Assembly: GCF_013314535.1 (NCBI RefSeq)
Contig: NZ_JABUAE010000014.1
Coordinates: forward strand, 1-64,000
DNA: 64,000 nucleotides
Direction: 5' to 3'
DNA from: Bacillus sp. Xin1
GTDB taxonomy: Bacteria > Bacillota > Bacilli > Bacillales > Bacillaceae_G
This document shows, one piece after another, positions 8,808 through 17,430 of this stretch. How positions within the stretch are numbered: position 1 is the stretch's first letter; each line of letters starts with the position of its first letter. A program made the position numbers and the translations under genes. The notes below the pieces were generated by a model, which did not search any database, was not told the DNA's origin, and worked only from the letters and a program-made list of their open reading frames with translations.

Positions 8808-11231
8808 ATGCAAGCAGAGAAGTTTCATGACCTCCCGCTTGAAGACGTGTTAGGTGATCGCTTTGCACGTTACAGTAAATATATTATTCAAGATCGCGCG
8901 CTTCCAGATGCGCGTGATGGTTTAAAACCAGTACAACGTCGTATTTTATATTCCATGTATGTAGAAGGAAACGTACATGACAAGCCGTTTCGTAAATCGG
9001 CTAAAACAGTTGGTAACGTTATTGGTAATTACCATCCACATGGTGATTCCTCTGTATATGAAGCGATGGTACGTTTAAGTCAAGATTGGAAAGTGCGTAA
9101 CGTATTAGTTGAAATGCATGGAAATAATGGTAGTGTAGATGGTGACCCAGCGGCAGCGATGCGTTATACAGAAGCTCGTTTATCGCCAATTGCCTCTGAA
9201 TTGCTTCGTGATATCGATAAGGAAACAGTAGAATTCGTATCAAACTTTGATGATACAAGTGAAGAACCAGTTGTTCTGCCAGCAATGTTCCCGAATCTAT
9301 TAGTAAACGGATCGACAGGAATTTCAGCTGGATATGCAACAGAAATTCCACCTCATCATCTTGGTGAAGTAATCGATGCAACAATGATGCGTATTGATAA
9401 GCCTAATAGTACGGTAGATGACTTATTAACGGTTATTAAAGGGCCTGATTTCCCAACAGGTGGTATTATTCAAGGGCTTGATGGGATTAAAAAAGCGTAT
9501 GAAACAGGCAAAGGAAAAATCATCATTCGCGGAAAAGCGGAAGTTGAAACGATTCGTGGTGGTAAGCAACAAATTGTTATTACAGAAATTCCATATGAAG
9601 TAAACAAGGCGAATCTAGTAAAAAAAATGGACGAATTACGTCTAGATAAAAAACTGGATGGGATTGCTGAAGTCCGTGATGAGACAGATCGTACAGGTCT
9701 TCGTATTGTTGTGGAATTAAAAAAGGAAGCAAACGCAGAAGGTATTTTAAATTATTTATATAAAAATACTGATTTACAAATTCCATATAACTTCAATATG
9801 GTAGCTATAAATAATCGTCGTCCGACGCTTATGACGTTACCGAAGATTTTAGATGCGTACATTGGACATCAAAAAGAAGTTGTTACACGTCGTTCAGAAT
9901 ATGAACTTAGAAAAGCAGAAAACCGCCAGCATATTGTAGCAGGTTTAATGAAAGCATTATCGATTTTAGATGAGGTAATTGAAACCATTCGAGCATCTAA
10001 AGATAAACGTAATGCAAAAGACAACTTAAGTGCAAAATTTGGATTTACAGAAGCGCAAGCGGAAGCGATCGTATCACTGCAATTGTATCGTTTAACGAAT
10101 ACAGATATTACCGCACTGGAGAAAGAAGCAGAAGAACTGCAAAAGAAAATTTCAGAATTACAAGCGATTTTACAAAGTGAGAAAAAGCTTCTGCAAGTTA
10201 TTAAAGCGGATTTAAAGAGAGTAAAGAAAACGTATAGTGATAATCGTCGTGCGGTTATTGAAGAAGAAATTGAAGAAATAAAAATTGATGTGGAAGTTAT
10301 GATTCCGCAAGAAGATGTCATCGTTACTGTAACGAAAGAAGGGTATGTAAAACGAACAGGCTGGCGTTCACATAATGCATCGAATGGGAAAGACTTCGGT
10401 ATGAAAGAGGGCGACATCTTACTGGAACGTTTCGATACAAACACAACAGAAACAGTTCTTTTATTCACGAATAAAGGAAATTATATTTATCTTCCAGTAT
10501 ATGAGATGCCAGATATTCGTTGGAAAGATTTAGGCCAGCATGTAGCCAATATTGTTTCGCTTGAACGAGATGAGACGTTAATTTGGGCAACGGTTGTACA
10601 GAACTTTGAGGAAGAAAAACGTTTCGTAGTGTTTGTAACGCGAAATGGTATGATTAAGAAAACGGAACTAAATCAGTATAAAGTTCAGCGCTATTCAAGG
10701 GCGTTCGTGGCTGTAAACTTGAAAAAAGATGATGAAGTTGTAGATATATTTGCAACAGACGGAACAAGTGATATTGTTCTTGCAACACACGGTGCATATG
10801 CACTTATTTTTAACGAAGAAGAGGTAAGTCCAGTTGGTGTAAGAGCAGCTGGTGTAAAAGCGATTAATTTAAAAGAAGATGACTACGTTGCTTCTGGTAA
10901 GCCGTTAAATAGTGAAAAAGATCAATTGATTCTTGTCACGCAGCGAGGCGCGGTTAAGCGATTGAAAGCTTCTGAGATTGAGAAATCAACAAGGGCAAAG
11001 CGCGGCCTTGTTATCTTTAAAGAGTTAAAACGTAATCCGTACCGTATTGTTGGTATTGAAATTGTTCGAGATGATGAACTTGTTTATATGAAAACAGAAA
11101 AACAGATTGTCGAAGAAATAGATCCAAAAGCATTCCGTAATAAAGATCGCTATAGTAACGGTAGTTTAGTGCTAGATGTTACGGATACAGGTGAAGTGGT
11201 CGAAACGTGGACGAAGAAACGGACAGAGTGA
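8808..11231 (+). CDS. parC: DNA topoisomerase IV subunit A
   Basis: The DNA-cleaving subunit of topoisomerase IV. The catalytic tyrosine is Y120 in [11 protein letters not shown]. The quinolone-resistance region reads HGDSSVYEA, with S81 and E85 present, so the common resistance substitutions at these sites are absent. A coiled-coil region (about 430-490) precedes the C-terminal beta-pinwheel repeats. The 807 residues are full length. The ATG sits 12 bases after GGAGGTGG, which is inside the end of parE, so the two genes are coupled. A strong terminator follows. Confidence 0.97.
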   Translation: MQAEKFHDLPLEDVLGDRFARYSKYIIQDRALPDARDGLKPVQRRILYSMYVEGNVHDKPFRKSAKTVGNVIGNYHPHGDSSVYEAMVRLSQDWKVRNVLVEMHGNNGSVDGDPAAAMRYTEARLSPIASELLRDIDKETVEFVSNFDDTSEEPVVLPAMFPNLLVNGSTGISAGYATEIPPHHLGEVIDATMMRIDKPNSTVDDLLTVIKGPDFPTGGIIQGLDGIKKAYETGKGKIIIRGKAEVETIRGGKQQIVITEIPYEVNKANLVKKMDELRLDKKLDGIAEVRDETDRTGLRIVVELKKEANAEGILNYLYKNTDLQIPYNFNMVAINNRRPTLMTLPKILDAYIGHQKEVVTRRSEYELRKAENRQHIVAGLMKALSILDEVIETIRASKDKRNAKDNLSAKFGFTEAQAEAIVSLQLYRLTNTDITALEKEAEELQKKISELQAILQSEKKLLQVIKADLKRVKKTYSDNRRAVIEEEIEEIKIDVEVMIPQEDVIVTVTKEGYVKRTGWRSHNASNGKDFGMKEGDILLERFDTNTTETVLLFTNKGNYIYLPVYEMPDIRWKDLGQHVANIVSLERDETLIWATVVQNFEEEKRFVVFVTRNGMIKKTELNQYKVQRYSRAFVAVNLKKDDEVVDIFATDGTSDIVLATHGAYALIFNEEEVSPVGVRAAGVKAINLKEDDYVASGKPLNSEKDQLILVTQRGAVKRLKASEIEKSTRAKRGLVIFKELKRNPYRIVGIEIVRDDELVYMKTEKQIVEEIDPKAFRNKDRYSNGSLVLDVTDTGEVVETWTKKRTE

Positions 11232-11277
11232 ATAAACGATAGTAAGAATTTCAATTAAATATACTCATCTTATTAGT

Positions 11278-11313
11278 GAAACCCCTGTTCTATATAGAAC
11301 AGGGGTTTCTTGG
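11278..11313 (+). terminator. Terminator after parC
   Basis: A perfect inverted repeat, GAAACCCCTGTTC with GAACAGGGGTTTC around TATATA, then TT. Confidence 0.9.
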
Positions 11314-11531
11314 AGTAGTAGGGTTTTAAACTCACCACGATTCTAATTTTTTTAGTTTTTTCATGAAAGTAAACCAAAAAGAATTAGGATGAAAAATAAA
11401 GGTAATTATATATTGATTGAAAGAAGGGGAGTACAGTATGTCACCATCCTATTAGGACTATGAGGTACTCTCGAAAATATATTGTTTTAAGTTATAACTC
11501 TTTATTAAAATCTTAGACTGTTGTGAAGCAT
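11314..11531. other. Gene-free spacer, AT-rich
   Basis: Between the parC terminator and the terminator of the opposing unit there is no open frame of useful size. A GAAGGGGAG RBS-like stretch precedes an ATG at about 11440, but that frame stops after five codons, so it could be the start of a deleted gene. Nothing else is recognisable. Confidence 0.5.
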
Positions 11532-11583
11532 AAAAAAGCACTATTCTTTCTGTGAAGATATATAGAAAAAAGAGTGCTTTTTT
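11532..11583 (-). terminator. Terminator of the tRNA-Cys / desulfurase unit
   Basis: AAAAAAGCACT pairs with AGTGCTTTTTT across a loop of 30 bases that holds a weaker inner stem (TTCTTTC with GAAAAA). It gives a U-tract on the minus strand just after the PLP-enzyme gene. Confidence 0.75.
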
Positions 11584-11592
11584 CTATTATTT

Positions 11593-12744
11593 TTAAAACC
11601 CCTGTTGCACACAATAAATATCTTTAATTTTAGCTATAATCTCATCAACAGCGTATAAAAGTTCTTCTTCGCTTAAATAGGGACTAATTGATATACGAAT
11701 AGAACTATTAGCTTCTTCTTTTGATAATCCAATCTCTTGTAATACATATGACGGTTCTAAGCTGTTTGAATTACAAGCAGATCCCGAAGAAATAGAAACA
11801 GTTCTCATACCTGCTATAAGTGTTTCTGAACTAATATTTGGGATCATTATATTTATGATATGAGGTATGCTATTTTCCATACATACATTTACGCGAGAAA
11901 GGGGTATTTCTTGTTGAATTTGATTTATAACAATTGTTCTTAATTTCAGTGCTTTTTCATAATTCTCTTTTAGTTCTAATATAGCTATATCACTTGCTAC
12001 GCCCATACCAGCTATTAGTGAAGTTGGTAATGTTCCACTGCGCAAATATGTTTGCTCACCTCCAAATAATAAAGGACGAAAATATTCCTGTTTGTGCTGG
12101 TTTACATATAAAATGCCTATACCTTTTGGTCCATAAATTTTATGTCCCGATAATGATAAAGCATCTATATCCAATTCTTTCACATCTATTGGTATTTTTC
12201 CAAAAGCTTGAACAGCATCTACATGTATCAATGTTTTATACTTTCTGCATAAAGCAGAGATCTCATTAATAGGTTGAATTGTTCCCACCTCGGAATTAAC
12301 ATATGCAAAACTAACAACCCTTGTATCATCATCTAATAAGCGTCTCAATGAATCTAAGCAAATGGTTCCATCACGTTTAATGTCCACATATTTTACGATA
12401 ATACCTCTTCTTTGTAACTCTTTTCCAACCTCTAAAATCGATTTATGGTCTATAGGTGAGAGAATTACATTTACAGGTTCTTTTTCATGATAATCAATTG
12501 CTCCTAACAATGCCAAGTTGTTACTTTCTGTTGCCCCCGAAGTAAATATTATTTCTTCTTTATGAGCACCAATAGAAATTGCAATCTTACTTTTCGCTTG
12601 ATACACCGCATACTGTGCTTTTTTTCCCATCACATGCTGAGATGAAGGATTTGCAAATTCTGTTTTCATGTACTTTTCTACCACTTCGATCACTTTATTA
12701 TGACATGGAGTAGTAGCAGCATAATCTAAGTACACCTGTCTCAT
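11593..12744 (-). CDS. NifS/IscS-like cysteine desulfurase
   Basis: A class V aminotransferase-fold PLP enzyme related to cysteine desulfurases, which take sulfur from cysteine as an enzyme persulfide and release alanine. Visible features, counted from the preferred start: DYAATTP at the N-terminus, the PLP-binding lysine K202 in LSGHKIYGPKG, and the catalytic cysteine C324 in SSGSACNS. The second ATG (12744) has better spacing from GGAGG than the first (12750); 383 residues is normal. It is the last gene of a minus-strand unit after a tRNA-Cys gene and an unknown gene. No iscU, sufU or thiI neighbour is present, so the sulfur acceptor is unknown and may be the partner protein or the tRNA. 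Confidence 0.9.
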   Translation of the reverse strand: MRQVYLDYAATTPCHNKVIEVVEKYMKTEFANPSSQHVMGKKAQYAVYQAKSKIAISIGAHKEEIIFTSGATESNNLALLGAIDYHEKEPVNVILSPIDHKSILEVGKELQRRGIIVKYVDIKRDGTICLDSLRRLLDDDTRVVSFAYVNSEVGTIQPINEISALCRKYKTLIHVDAVQAFGKIPIDVKELDIDALSLSGHKIYGPKGIGILYVNQHKQEYFRPLLFGGEQTYLRSGTLPTSLIAGMGVASDIAILELKENYEKALKLRTIVINQIQQEIPLSRVNVCMENSIPHIINIMIPNISSETLIAGMRTVSISSGSACNSNSLEPSYVLQEIGLSKEEANSSIRISISPYLSEEELLYAVDEIIAKIKDIYCVQQGF

Positions 12745-12762
12745 AAGCATTGCCCTCCTTTA

Positions 12763-13656
12763 TCACGAAGAAAACACAGAGAAATTAACGGTTTTTTCAT
12801 AGATTTCTTCTTTTGACATTTCACCACTTCCACCAGGATCTACAACAATAACTTTCATCCCGGTTAAATTATATAGATTAAGAGCGATTTCAATACCTGT
12901 ACGTACTGGTTGGTAACATTCTCCAGGTGCGAATAATAACAATGCTCTATAACCTGCCTTATGTACCTCAGCTATCATTTCTGTAATTTCTCCTGCACAT
13001 CCAGTTACACCACAACTAATTAATGTTTTATAATTTCCATCCGCATCTACAAATGATACTTCGGATTGATTTTCTCGATCGTTTAGCATTCTTTTTTCTA
13101 ATTTTCCTTCTTTTACTAGCTTACTAGCACTTTTTTGAAATCTATATTTAAGCCAAGTTTCAGGGAAAAAGATCGGATTTTTTCGGCTAGACAAGATATT
13201 CCGTTGATTAAAGTACTTACTCTTTTCTAAACTTGTAACGTAAGCTTCTGGAATTTCTGTATATCTCTCATAAAACTCTTTACGAAGATCACTAACGCTT
13301 GTATTTGTAGATGGAACATATTGCCAATCATTAATTAATAGTAGGTATTTAATGTCTCTAAATTGTTCATAAAATTGCTCGCCTAATTGAATTCCGATAT
13401 TCCACGTGTATAAAGGGAATATACCTACTCTACGTGAAATCCTTTCTTTCATCACATCTGTTTTCTGTTCTTCGATAATTCCAGGAGTTAAGCTATTTGT
13501 TTCTTCATCAAAAAAGAGCATAAAGTGCCCTGACATAATTACTAATTCTTCTTGAGTAGTATTTTTTAATTCTTCACTGATTAACTTGATCATCTCTTCT
13601 TCTGATGCAACTAATTGATGAATTCCTTTCTTTTTTACATTCATTGAATTCGACAT
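12763..13656 (-). CDS. Unknown protein between tRNA-Cys and desulfurase genes
   Basis: A 297-residue soluble protein that I do not recognise. It has only three Cys, all in the C-terminal third: C215 and C220 in SCGVTGCAGE and C247 in APGECYQP. That third also has alternating strand/helix character (ALLLFAP, KVIVVDPGGSG) and could be a small Rossmann-like or persulfide-handling domain. The N-terminal half is acidic, with no membrane segment or signal peptide. The ATG has AAGGGGG upstream and lies 21 bases after the tRNA 3' end with no terminator between. The desulfurase gene starts 18 bases after its stop. It probably works with the desulfurase and cysteinyl-tRNA, by context only. Confidence 0.8.
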   Translation of the reverse strand: MSNSMNVKKKGIHQLVASEEEMIKLISEELKNTTQEELVIMSGHFMLFFDEETNSLTPGIIEEQKTDVMKERISRRVGIFPLYTWNIGIQLGEQFYEQFRDIKYLLLINDWQYVPSTNTSVSDLRKEFYERYTEIPEAYVTSLEKSKYFNQRNILSSRKNPIFFPETWLKYRFQKSASKLVKEGKLEKRMLNDRENQSEVSFVDADGNYKTLISCGVTGCAGEITEMIAEVHKAGYRALLLFAPGECYQPVRTGIEIALNLYNLTGMKVIVVDPGGSGEMSKEEIYEKTVNFSVFSS

Positions 13657-13677
13657 ATGTTACCCCCTTAAAATGTA

Positions 13678-13751
13678 TGGAGGCAGTGCTTGGATTTGAA
13701 CCAAGGAATTAGGTTTTGCAGACCTATGCCTTACCACTTGGCTACACTGCC
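13678..13751 (-). tRNA. tRNA-Cys (anticodon GCA), divergent extra copy
   Basis: The reverse complement folds into a complete cloverleaf: acceptor GGCAGTG/CACTGCC, D-arm GCC/GGC with AAGTGGTAA, anticodon stem TAGGT/ACCTA with loop CTGCAAA, T-stem CTTGG/CCAAG with loop TTCAAAT, discriminator T and encoded CCA. The anticodon is GCA (Cys). All stems pair perfectly, so it should be functional. It is a single tRNA gene placed as the first element of a protein operon, not part of a tRNA cluster, and its stems differ from the housekeeping Bacillus tRNA-Cys as I remember it. Confidence 0.95.
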
Positions 13752-13800
13752 ATCATATAGAGTTTAGGTGCTAATTTGAAACTTGTTTATCACGTTGTTC

Positions 13801-13830
13801 ATAGTATCATTCTAAAAAAATAATCGTCAA
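13801..13830 (-). promoter_or_regulatory. Sigma-A-type promoter of the tRNA-Cys operon
   Basis: On the minus strand TTGACG (13830-13825) is followed after 18 bases by TACTAT (13806-13801). This would start transcription about 40 bases before the tRNA 5' end and run through both protein genes. Confidence 0.6.
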
Positions 13831-14300
13831 TAATATTCTGAATATAATTATTTTTCTCAACATCAAAATTAATACCTAGAAAGTTTATTGAAAATATAAG
13901 TATTCAAATAAAATAAAGGAATATGCAAAATATTTTAAAATAATAGTGTTTTTGAAGGATAAGAAATATAACCATAAAAAATTTTTTTTATTCTATGGTT
14001 GATGATTCAGTATAAATTTCTCAAAAGATAATCAATTTTTTATTTTGCAAATATAAGATGCTGCATGCTATTGTTAGTTATGATTTTTAGAAATCCTTAT
14101 TTTTTAAAAGAGCCAATTCACTATAAACGAGTTTTCACCCAAAAGGTAATTAATCATGAAATCATCATGCATAGAAGATCGTTCGACTCATGAAGGCTTA
14201 AGAGTTTATGCTATGTAATTAGTTGAATATCAAAATCATAATACGCAACATTCTAAATAAAACTATTAATACTAACAATTTAGTGAGAAAGGAATCCAAT
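13831..14300. other. AT-rich intergenic region between divergent units
   Basis: About 470 bases of strongly AT-rich DNA with no supported gene. A 20-codon frame at 14157-14219 (ATG with AAAGG upstream) is too short to call. The 3' part must contain the promoter and leader of the EamA transporter gene. Confidence 0.5.
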
Positions 14301-15233
14301 ATGTCCAAACAAACAATTGCTTATATTCAAATGTCATTTGCAATGGTTGCAATTGGAAGTTTCGTTATTGTTAATAAGTACATTATTAAAGAACTTCCTA
14401 TATTTATTGCTTCAGAGCTTAGATTACTAATTGCTTCATTAATATTACTTCCTTTATTTTTATATAAAGGTGAAAAAATGCCTAAACTAGTAAAAAAGGA
14501 TTACATTATATTTTTTCTTCAAAGTTTTATAGGTGTGTTTTTATTTAGTGTTTGCACATTATATGGTTTAAAACAAACAACAGCTTTAGATAGCGGCATC
14601 ATTATGAGTTGTACGCCTGCAATAATGGCTTTAATCTCTTATTTTTTTCTAAAAGAAAGACTAGGAATGAATAAAATAGGAGGGATTCTATTAACTATTT
14701 TAGGTACATTGTCTATCAATGTTTTTGGTCAACTTTCAAATTTTAATGTAGGCTCGCACTCATTAACAGGAAATATGTTAATCTTCTGCGCTGTGATTGG
14801 AGAAGCAATTTTCTTTTCCTTTGGGAAATTAATTTCTACGCCTTTAAGACCTTTAACAATGACAACAATTATGAGTTTGACAGGTGCGATATTATTTTTA
14901 CCTTCTGCGATATATCAATCCTTACATTTTAACTTTTTTACTGTATCTCCATTGGCGTGGTTACTCGTATTATATACAGGAGTTGTAATTACTGTATTAG
15001 CTGTTCTATTAATGAATCAGGGGTTAGAAGTGGTATCAGCGGGGACAGCGGCAGTATTTACAGCTTTAATGCCTATAAGCACAGTGATTTTATCAGCTTT
15101 TATATTACATGAACCTCTCTTCTGGTATCATATTTTTGGAATGGTATTAGTTATTTCGGGTATTTTTGTTATCACGAACTCTTCAAATGAAAGTAGAGAA
15201 ATGTTTGAAAGAAGCAGACACGAAAATATGTAA
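14301..15233 (+). CDS. EamA-family (DMT) transporter
   Basis: A 310-residue drug/metabolite transporter with about ten hydrophobic segments in two EamA repeats (about 10-140 and 155-295). The second half carries the usual GxxVVSAGTAAVFTALMPI-type signature near residue 250. The substrate is unknown; relatives export amino acids or drugs. The start is ATG at 14301 behind GAAAGGA; frames opening further upstream lack an RBS and give a non-family extension. It is transcribed away from the tRNA-Cys unit. Confidence 0.88.
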   Translation: MSKQTIAYIQMSFAMVAIGSFVIVNKYIIKELPIFIASELRLLIASLILLPLFLYKGEKMPKLVKKDYIIFFLQSFIGVFLFSVCTLYGLKQTTALDSGIIMSCTPAIMALISYFFLKERLGMNKIGGILLTILGTLSINVFGQLSNFNVGSHSLTGNMLIFCAVIGEAIFFSFGKLISTPLRPLTMTTIMSLTGAILFLPSAIYQSLHFNFFTVSPLAWLLVLYTGVVITVLAVLLMNQGLEVVSAGTAAVFTALMPISTVILSAFILHEPLFWYHIFGMVLVISGIFVITNSSNESREMFERSRHENM

Positions 15234-15373
15234 CAATAAATTTTCTCAATATAAGACTGCATATATTGTTGGTTTCAGTATTCAAAAAAATACATTGTTA
15301 ATTTACAATAATTTAAGAAGTGTAGAACAGTAATAAATATATGAACTATATTCTGTAATAAAGGAGCCCATAA

Positions 15374-16024
15374 ATGAAAAAAGTATATTCCTTTTTAATG
15401 ACTGTATCTGTATGTATATTTATATCGGCTTGTTCTAATCAAACGAATTCTGAAAAAGAGGTAGAATCTCATACGAAAAAAGCTCCAATAGCTGAAACGA
15501 ATGTGAAAGCAAAACCTTATACAGAGCCATTAACACAAGTAGGACAAGAAGCAAAGCATCCACTTGGAACAGTGGTTCTAAAGCAATTAAGTGAGCCCAA
15601 TACAATGATAGAAGTAGGGCCTCTTCATATTCAAGTAGAGAGAATTAAGGTTATTCAAAGTACAGAAGTAAGTGAAATTGGGAAATACAACTTAAAAGAA
15701 CGAGGACTAAGTACAGAGCAAATGAATGCAATACAATTTACAACTACTTTAGAGAATACTTCAGATCAAGTACTTGATTTGGAACAAGGGCCTTTTAAAA
15801 CACTTGTTTTAAGTAATGGTGAACAAGTAGATGTATATAAAATGAATGCGGATCCAAAAAATAGAAGCTTAAATGCCAAGGAGAAAATGAAGTTTACACT
15901 TATCTGTTTCTTATCTCAAGCTCCCAATGATGTTACATCCGTAAAAGTAATTACTGATGTGGTACGAGATCAAAAAACAAAAAATGAGGTAAGCGCAGTA
16001 ACTACTACTGAGATTACTATGTAA
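15374..16024 (+). CDS. Secreted lipoprotein of unknown function
   Basis: A 216-residue protein with a lipoprotein signal peptide: basic MKK start, hydrophobic core, and lipobox FISAC with the lipidated Cys at about residue 20. A Lys/Glu-rich linker then leads to a beta-rich domain (about 60-216) resembling DUF4352-type immunoglobulin-like domains found on Bacillus lipoproteins. It is likely exposed on the outer face of the membrane. It converges with a small secreted protein gene. Its last third is duplicated just downstream as a decayed fragment. Confidence 0.8.
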   Translation: MKKVYSFLMTVSVCIFISACSNQTNSEKEVESHTKKAPIAETNVKAKPYTEPLTQVGQEAKHPLGTVVLKQLSEPNTMIEVGPLHIQVERIKVIQSTEVSEIGKYNLKERGLSTEQMNAIQFTTTLENTSDQVLDLEQGPFKTLVLSNGEQVDVYKMNADPKNRSLNAKEKMKFTLICFLSQAPNDVTSVKVITDVVRDQKTKNEVSAVTTTEITM

Positions 16025-16062
16025 ACAAGAAAACAGCCCGAGGAGGCTGTTTTCTTGTGTTT
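16023..16062. terminator. Convergent terminator, copy A
   Basis: AACAAGAAAACAGCC pairs with GGCTGTTTTCTTGT around CGAGGA. It serves the lipoprotein gene. Confidence 0.88.
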
Positions 16063-16065
16063 TCC

Positions 16066-16171
16066 AATTAAAAAGCGCAGTATCCAACAGCTGGCTTGGA
16101 AGAACCAGTTTTAATGAAATAATTAGGAGCAAAGCCTTGGCTCAAGCACCACCATAGCCATTATCATCTAC
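16066..16171 (-). pseudogene. Fragment of the small secreted protein gene (3' end)
   Basis: About 105 bases closely matching the 3' end of the gene at 16418-16768, including the last codons and the region encoding the DNGYGGELDQG segment, but with substitutions and small deletions and no start. It is a by-product of the tandem duplication and is not expected to be expressed. Confidence 0.8.
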
Positions 16172-16373
16172 TTTTAAGCAATGGTGAACAAGTAGATGTA
16201 TACAAAATGAGCGCGGATCCCCAAAAATAGAAACTTAATGTAAATGTGAGAGTGAAGCTTACACTTATTTGCTTCTCATCTCAAGCACCAAATTAAAGGT
16301 AATGATTGATGTAGTACGAAATTAATAAACTAAAAGTAAGATGAGACCATTAACCACTAGGGGATTACTATGT
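16172..16373 (+). pseudogene. Fragment of the lipoprotein gene (3' end)
   Basis: About 200 bases matching positions 15807-16022 of the lipoprotein gene (for example GGTGAACAAGTAGATGTAT) but with indels and stops; it starts at the duplication junction without RBS or start codon. It is clearly more diverged than the terminator beside it, consistent with loss of selection. Confidence 0.8.
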
Positions 16374-16412
16374 AAACAAGAAAACAGCCCGAGGAGGCTG
16401 TTTTCTTGTTTT
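16374..16412. terminator. Convergent terminator, copy B
   Basis: The same hairpin as at 16023, 351 bases downstream. It now serves the secreted-protein gene on the minus strand. Confidence 0.85.
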
Positions 16413-16417
16413 TCCAA

Positions 16418-16768
16418 TTAAAAAGCGCAGTATCCAACAACTGGTTTAGAAGAACCAGTTTTAATGAAATAGTCAGGAGCAAAGCCTTGATCTAACTCAC
16501 CACCATAGCCATTATCATCTACAAAATCCCAAACCTTACTTCCCATATAAGATTCGCCATTTACATAGCAATATAACCAAAGTTTAGTGCCATCTGGAAT
16601 GTTTGATTCAGTCCGTAGGCCATTTATTGTCGGAGTCGTGCGAAGATCTAGCCCAGAACCCGTTTTTTGTACCGGATAAAAAGCAGCTTCCGTTACCGAT
16701 TGACTTGCGAATAAAACTGAACCTGCTACTGCTACCGAAGCGATTGATAATGCAACTTTTTTAAACAT
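16418..16768 (-). CDS. Small secreted protein, SH3-like
   Basis: A 116-residue exported protein. A signal peptide (MFKKVALSIASVAVAGSVLF) ends near a TEAA cleavage region at about residue 28. The mature part has a LDLRTTPTINGLRTESNI segment that resembles bacterial SH3 (SH3_3-like) repeats, a G-x-KVWDFVDDNGYGGE stretch and two Cys (about residues 67 and 114) that could form a disulfide. The neighbouring BdbC-type redox pair could oxidise it. A strong AGGAGGTAA RBS supports the ATG. The function is unknown; the B. cereus group carries many such small secreted proteins. Confidence 0.78.
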   Translation of the reverse strand: MFKKVALSIASVAVAGSVLFASQSVTEAAFYPVQKTGSGLDLRTTPTINGLRTESNIPDGTKLWLYCYVNGESYMGSKVWDFVDDNGYGGELDQGFAPDYFIKTGSSKPVVGYCAF

Positions 16769-16806
16769 ACGTGTTACCTCCTAATAAATTATATTTTATT
16801 GCAAAT

Positions 16807-16881
16807 GGGGAATCCCCCTCATACTTAACAAATAAAAAATTAAACTGTATTCAATATTGGTAAGCATGAGGGAGAGCCCCC
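16807..16881 (-). promoter_or_regulatory. Long imperfect inverted repeat upstream of secreted-protein gene
   Basis: The arm at 16807-16827 (GGGG then CCCCTCAT then CTTA) pairs with 16861-16881 (TAAG, ATGAGGG, GCCCCC) across 33 AT-rich bases. The C-rich and G-rich runs are unusual in this AT-rich neighbourhood. The site lies about 40 bases before the minus-strand start, so it could be an operator, an RNA leader structure or a small repeat element. Confidence 0.45.
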
Positions 16882-17004
16882 TTTACTCCTCTATAAATTA
16901 ATAGAATGTATAGTTAAAAACAAAAAATTACGCTAATATTTATTTCTTTATCAATACTCTAGTTATAAGTTTGAAAAATAATGTTTTTGGTAAAATATAA
17001 ATCC

Positions 17005-17430
17005 TTATTTGTTGTTTTCAAACCATGTTTGAAACGTTTGTAAGGACTGTTCGCCTAATATACGGTTCATTTCTTTCCCGTCTTTGTAAGAAATAATTGT
17101 AGGGGTTCCTTTTATTTGAAACATATCCCAACCTTGTTTATATTCTTCTAGATTCAAAACTTGCATATCAATATTCATATTTTTTGCCATAGGAACTACA
17201 ATTGGTGAAATCCTTTGGCAATGCGGACAGGTCGTTTTGTAGAAATAAACTATTTTTGTTTTGTGATTTGATAGATCTTGTTGTAATTGTTCGGGGGTAA
17301 TTTGGTTTTTATAATAATCAACCTCCTCAGTACTTGTGGTTTTTTCACTTTTTGTTCCTTTATTGGTTAGAATAAAAATAAGTGTAAATATTGATAAAAT
17401 AGTAATAATGAAAAAAAGCATTTTTTTCAT
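17005..17430 (-). CDS. Membrane-anchored thioredoxin-fold thiol oxidoreductase
   Basis: A 141-residue protein with one N-terminal membrane segment (about 5-22) and an extracytoplasmic thioredoxin domain with the active-site motif TTCPHCQ (C70 and C73) and the conserved cis-Pro loop KGTPTI. CPHC is typical of DsbA-like oxidases and BdbA-type proteins. It overlaps the upstream BdbC-like gene by ATGA, so the pair is translationally coupled and probably forms a DsbA/DsbB-like disulfide system for secreted proteins. The gap downstream (16769-17004) holds the inverted repeat at 16807-16881. Confidence 0.88.
   Translation of the reverse strand: MKKMLFFIITILSIFTLIFILTNKGTKSEKTTSTEEVDYYKNQITPEQLQQDLSNHKTKIVYFYKTTCPHCQRISPIVVPMAKNMNIDMQVLNLEEYKQGWDMFQIKGTPTIISYKDGKEMNRILGEQSLQTFQTWFENNK

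Larger units (their letters stand above)
15807..16522. repeat. Tandem duplication of the convergent gene ends (about 350-365 bp unit)
   Basis: Copy A (15807-16171) and copy B (16172-16522) each contain the 3' part of the lipoprotein gene, the terminator, and the 3' part of the small secreted protein gene. The terminator cores are 351 bases apart, and the ATTATCATCTAC block ends at 16171 and again at 16522. Copy B keeps the intact secreted-protein gene and copy A the intact lipoprotein gene; the inner halves are decayed. Confidence 0.88.

Noticed and set aside
9869-10468. A 199-codon minus-strand frame inside parC
   Set aside because: It is antisense to well-conserved parC codons, with no RBS and Ser-rich shadow composition.
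13678-13751. tRNA-Cys as an integration (att) site of a mobile element
   Set aside because: No duplicate of the tRNA 3' end is visible within the window and no integrase gene is nearby.
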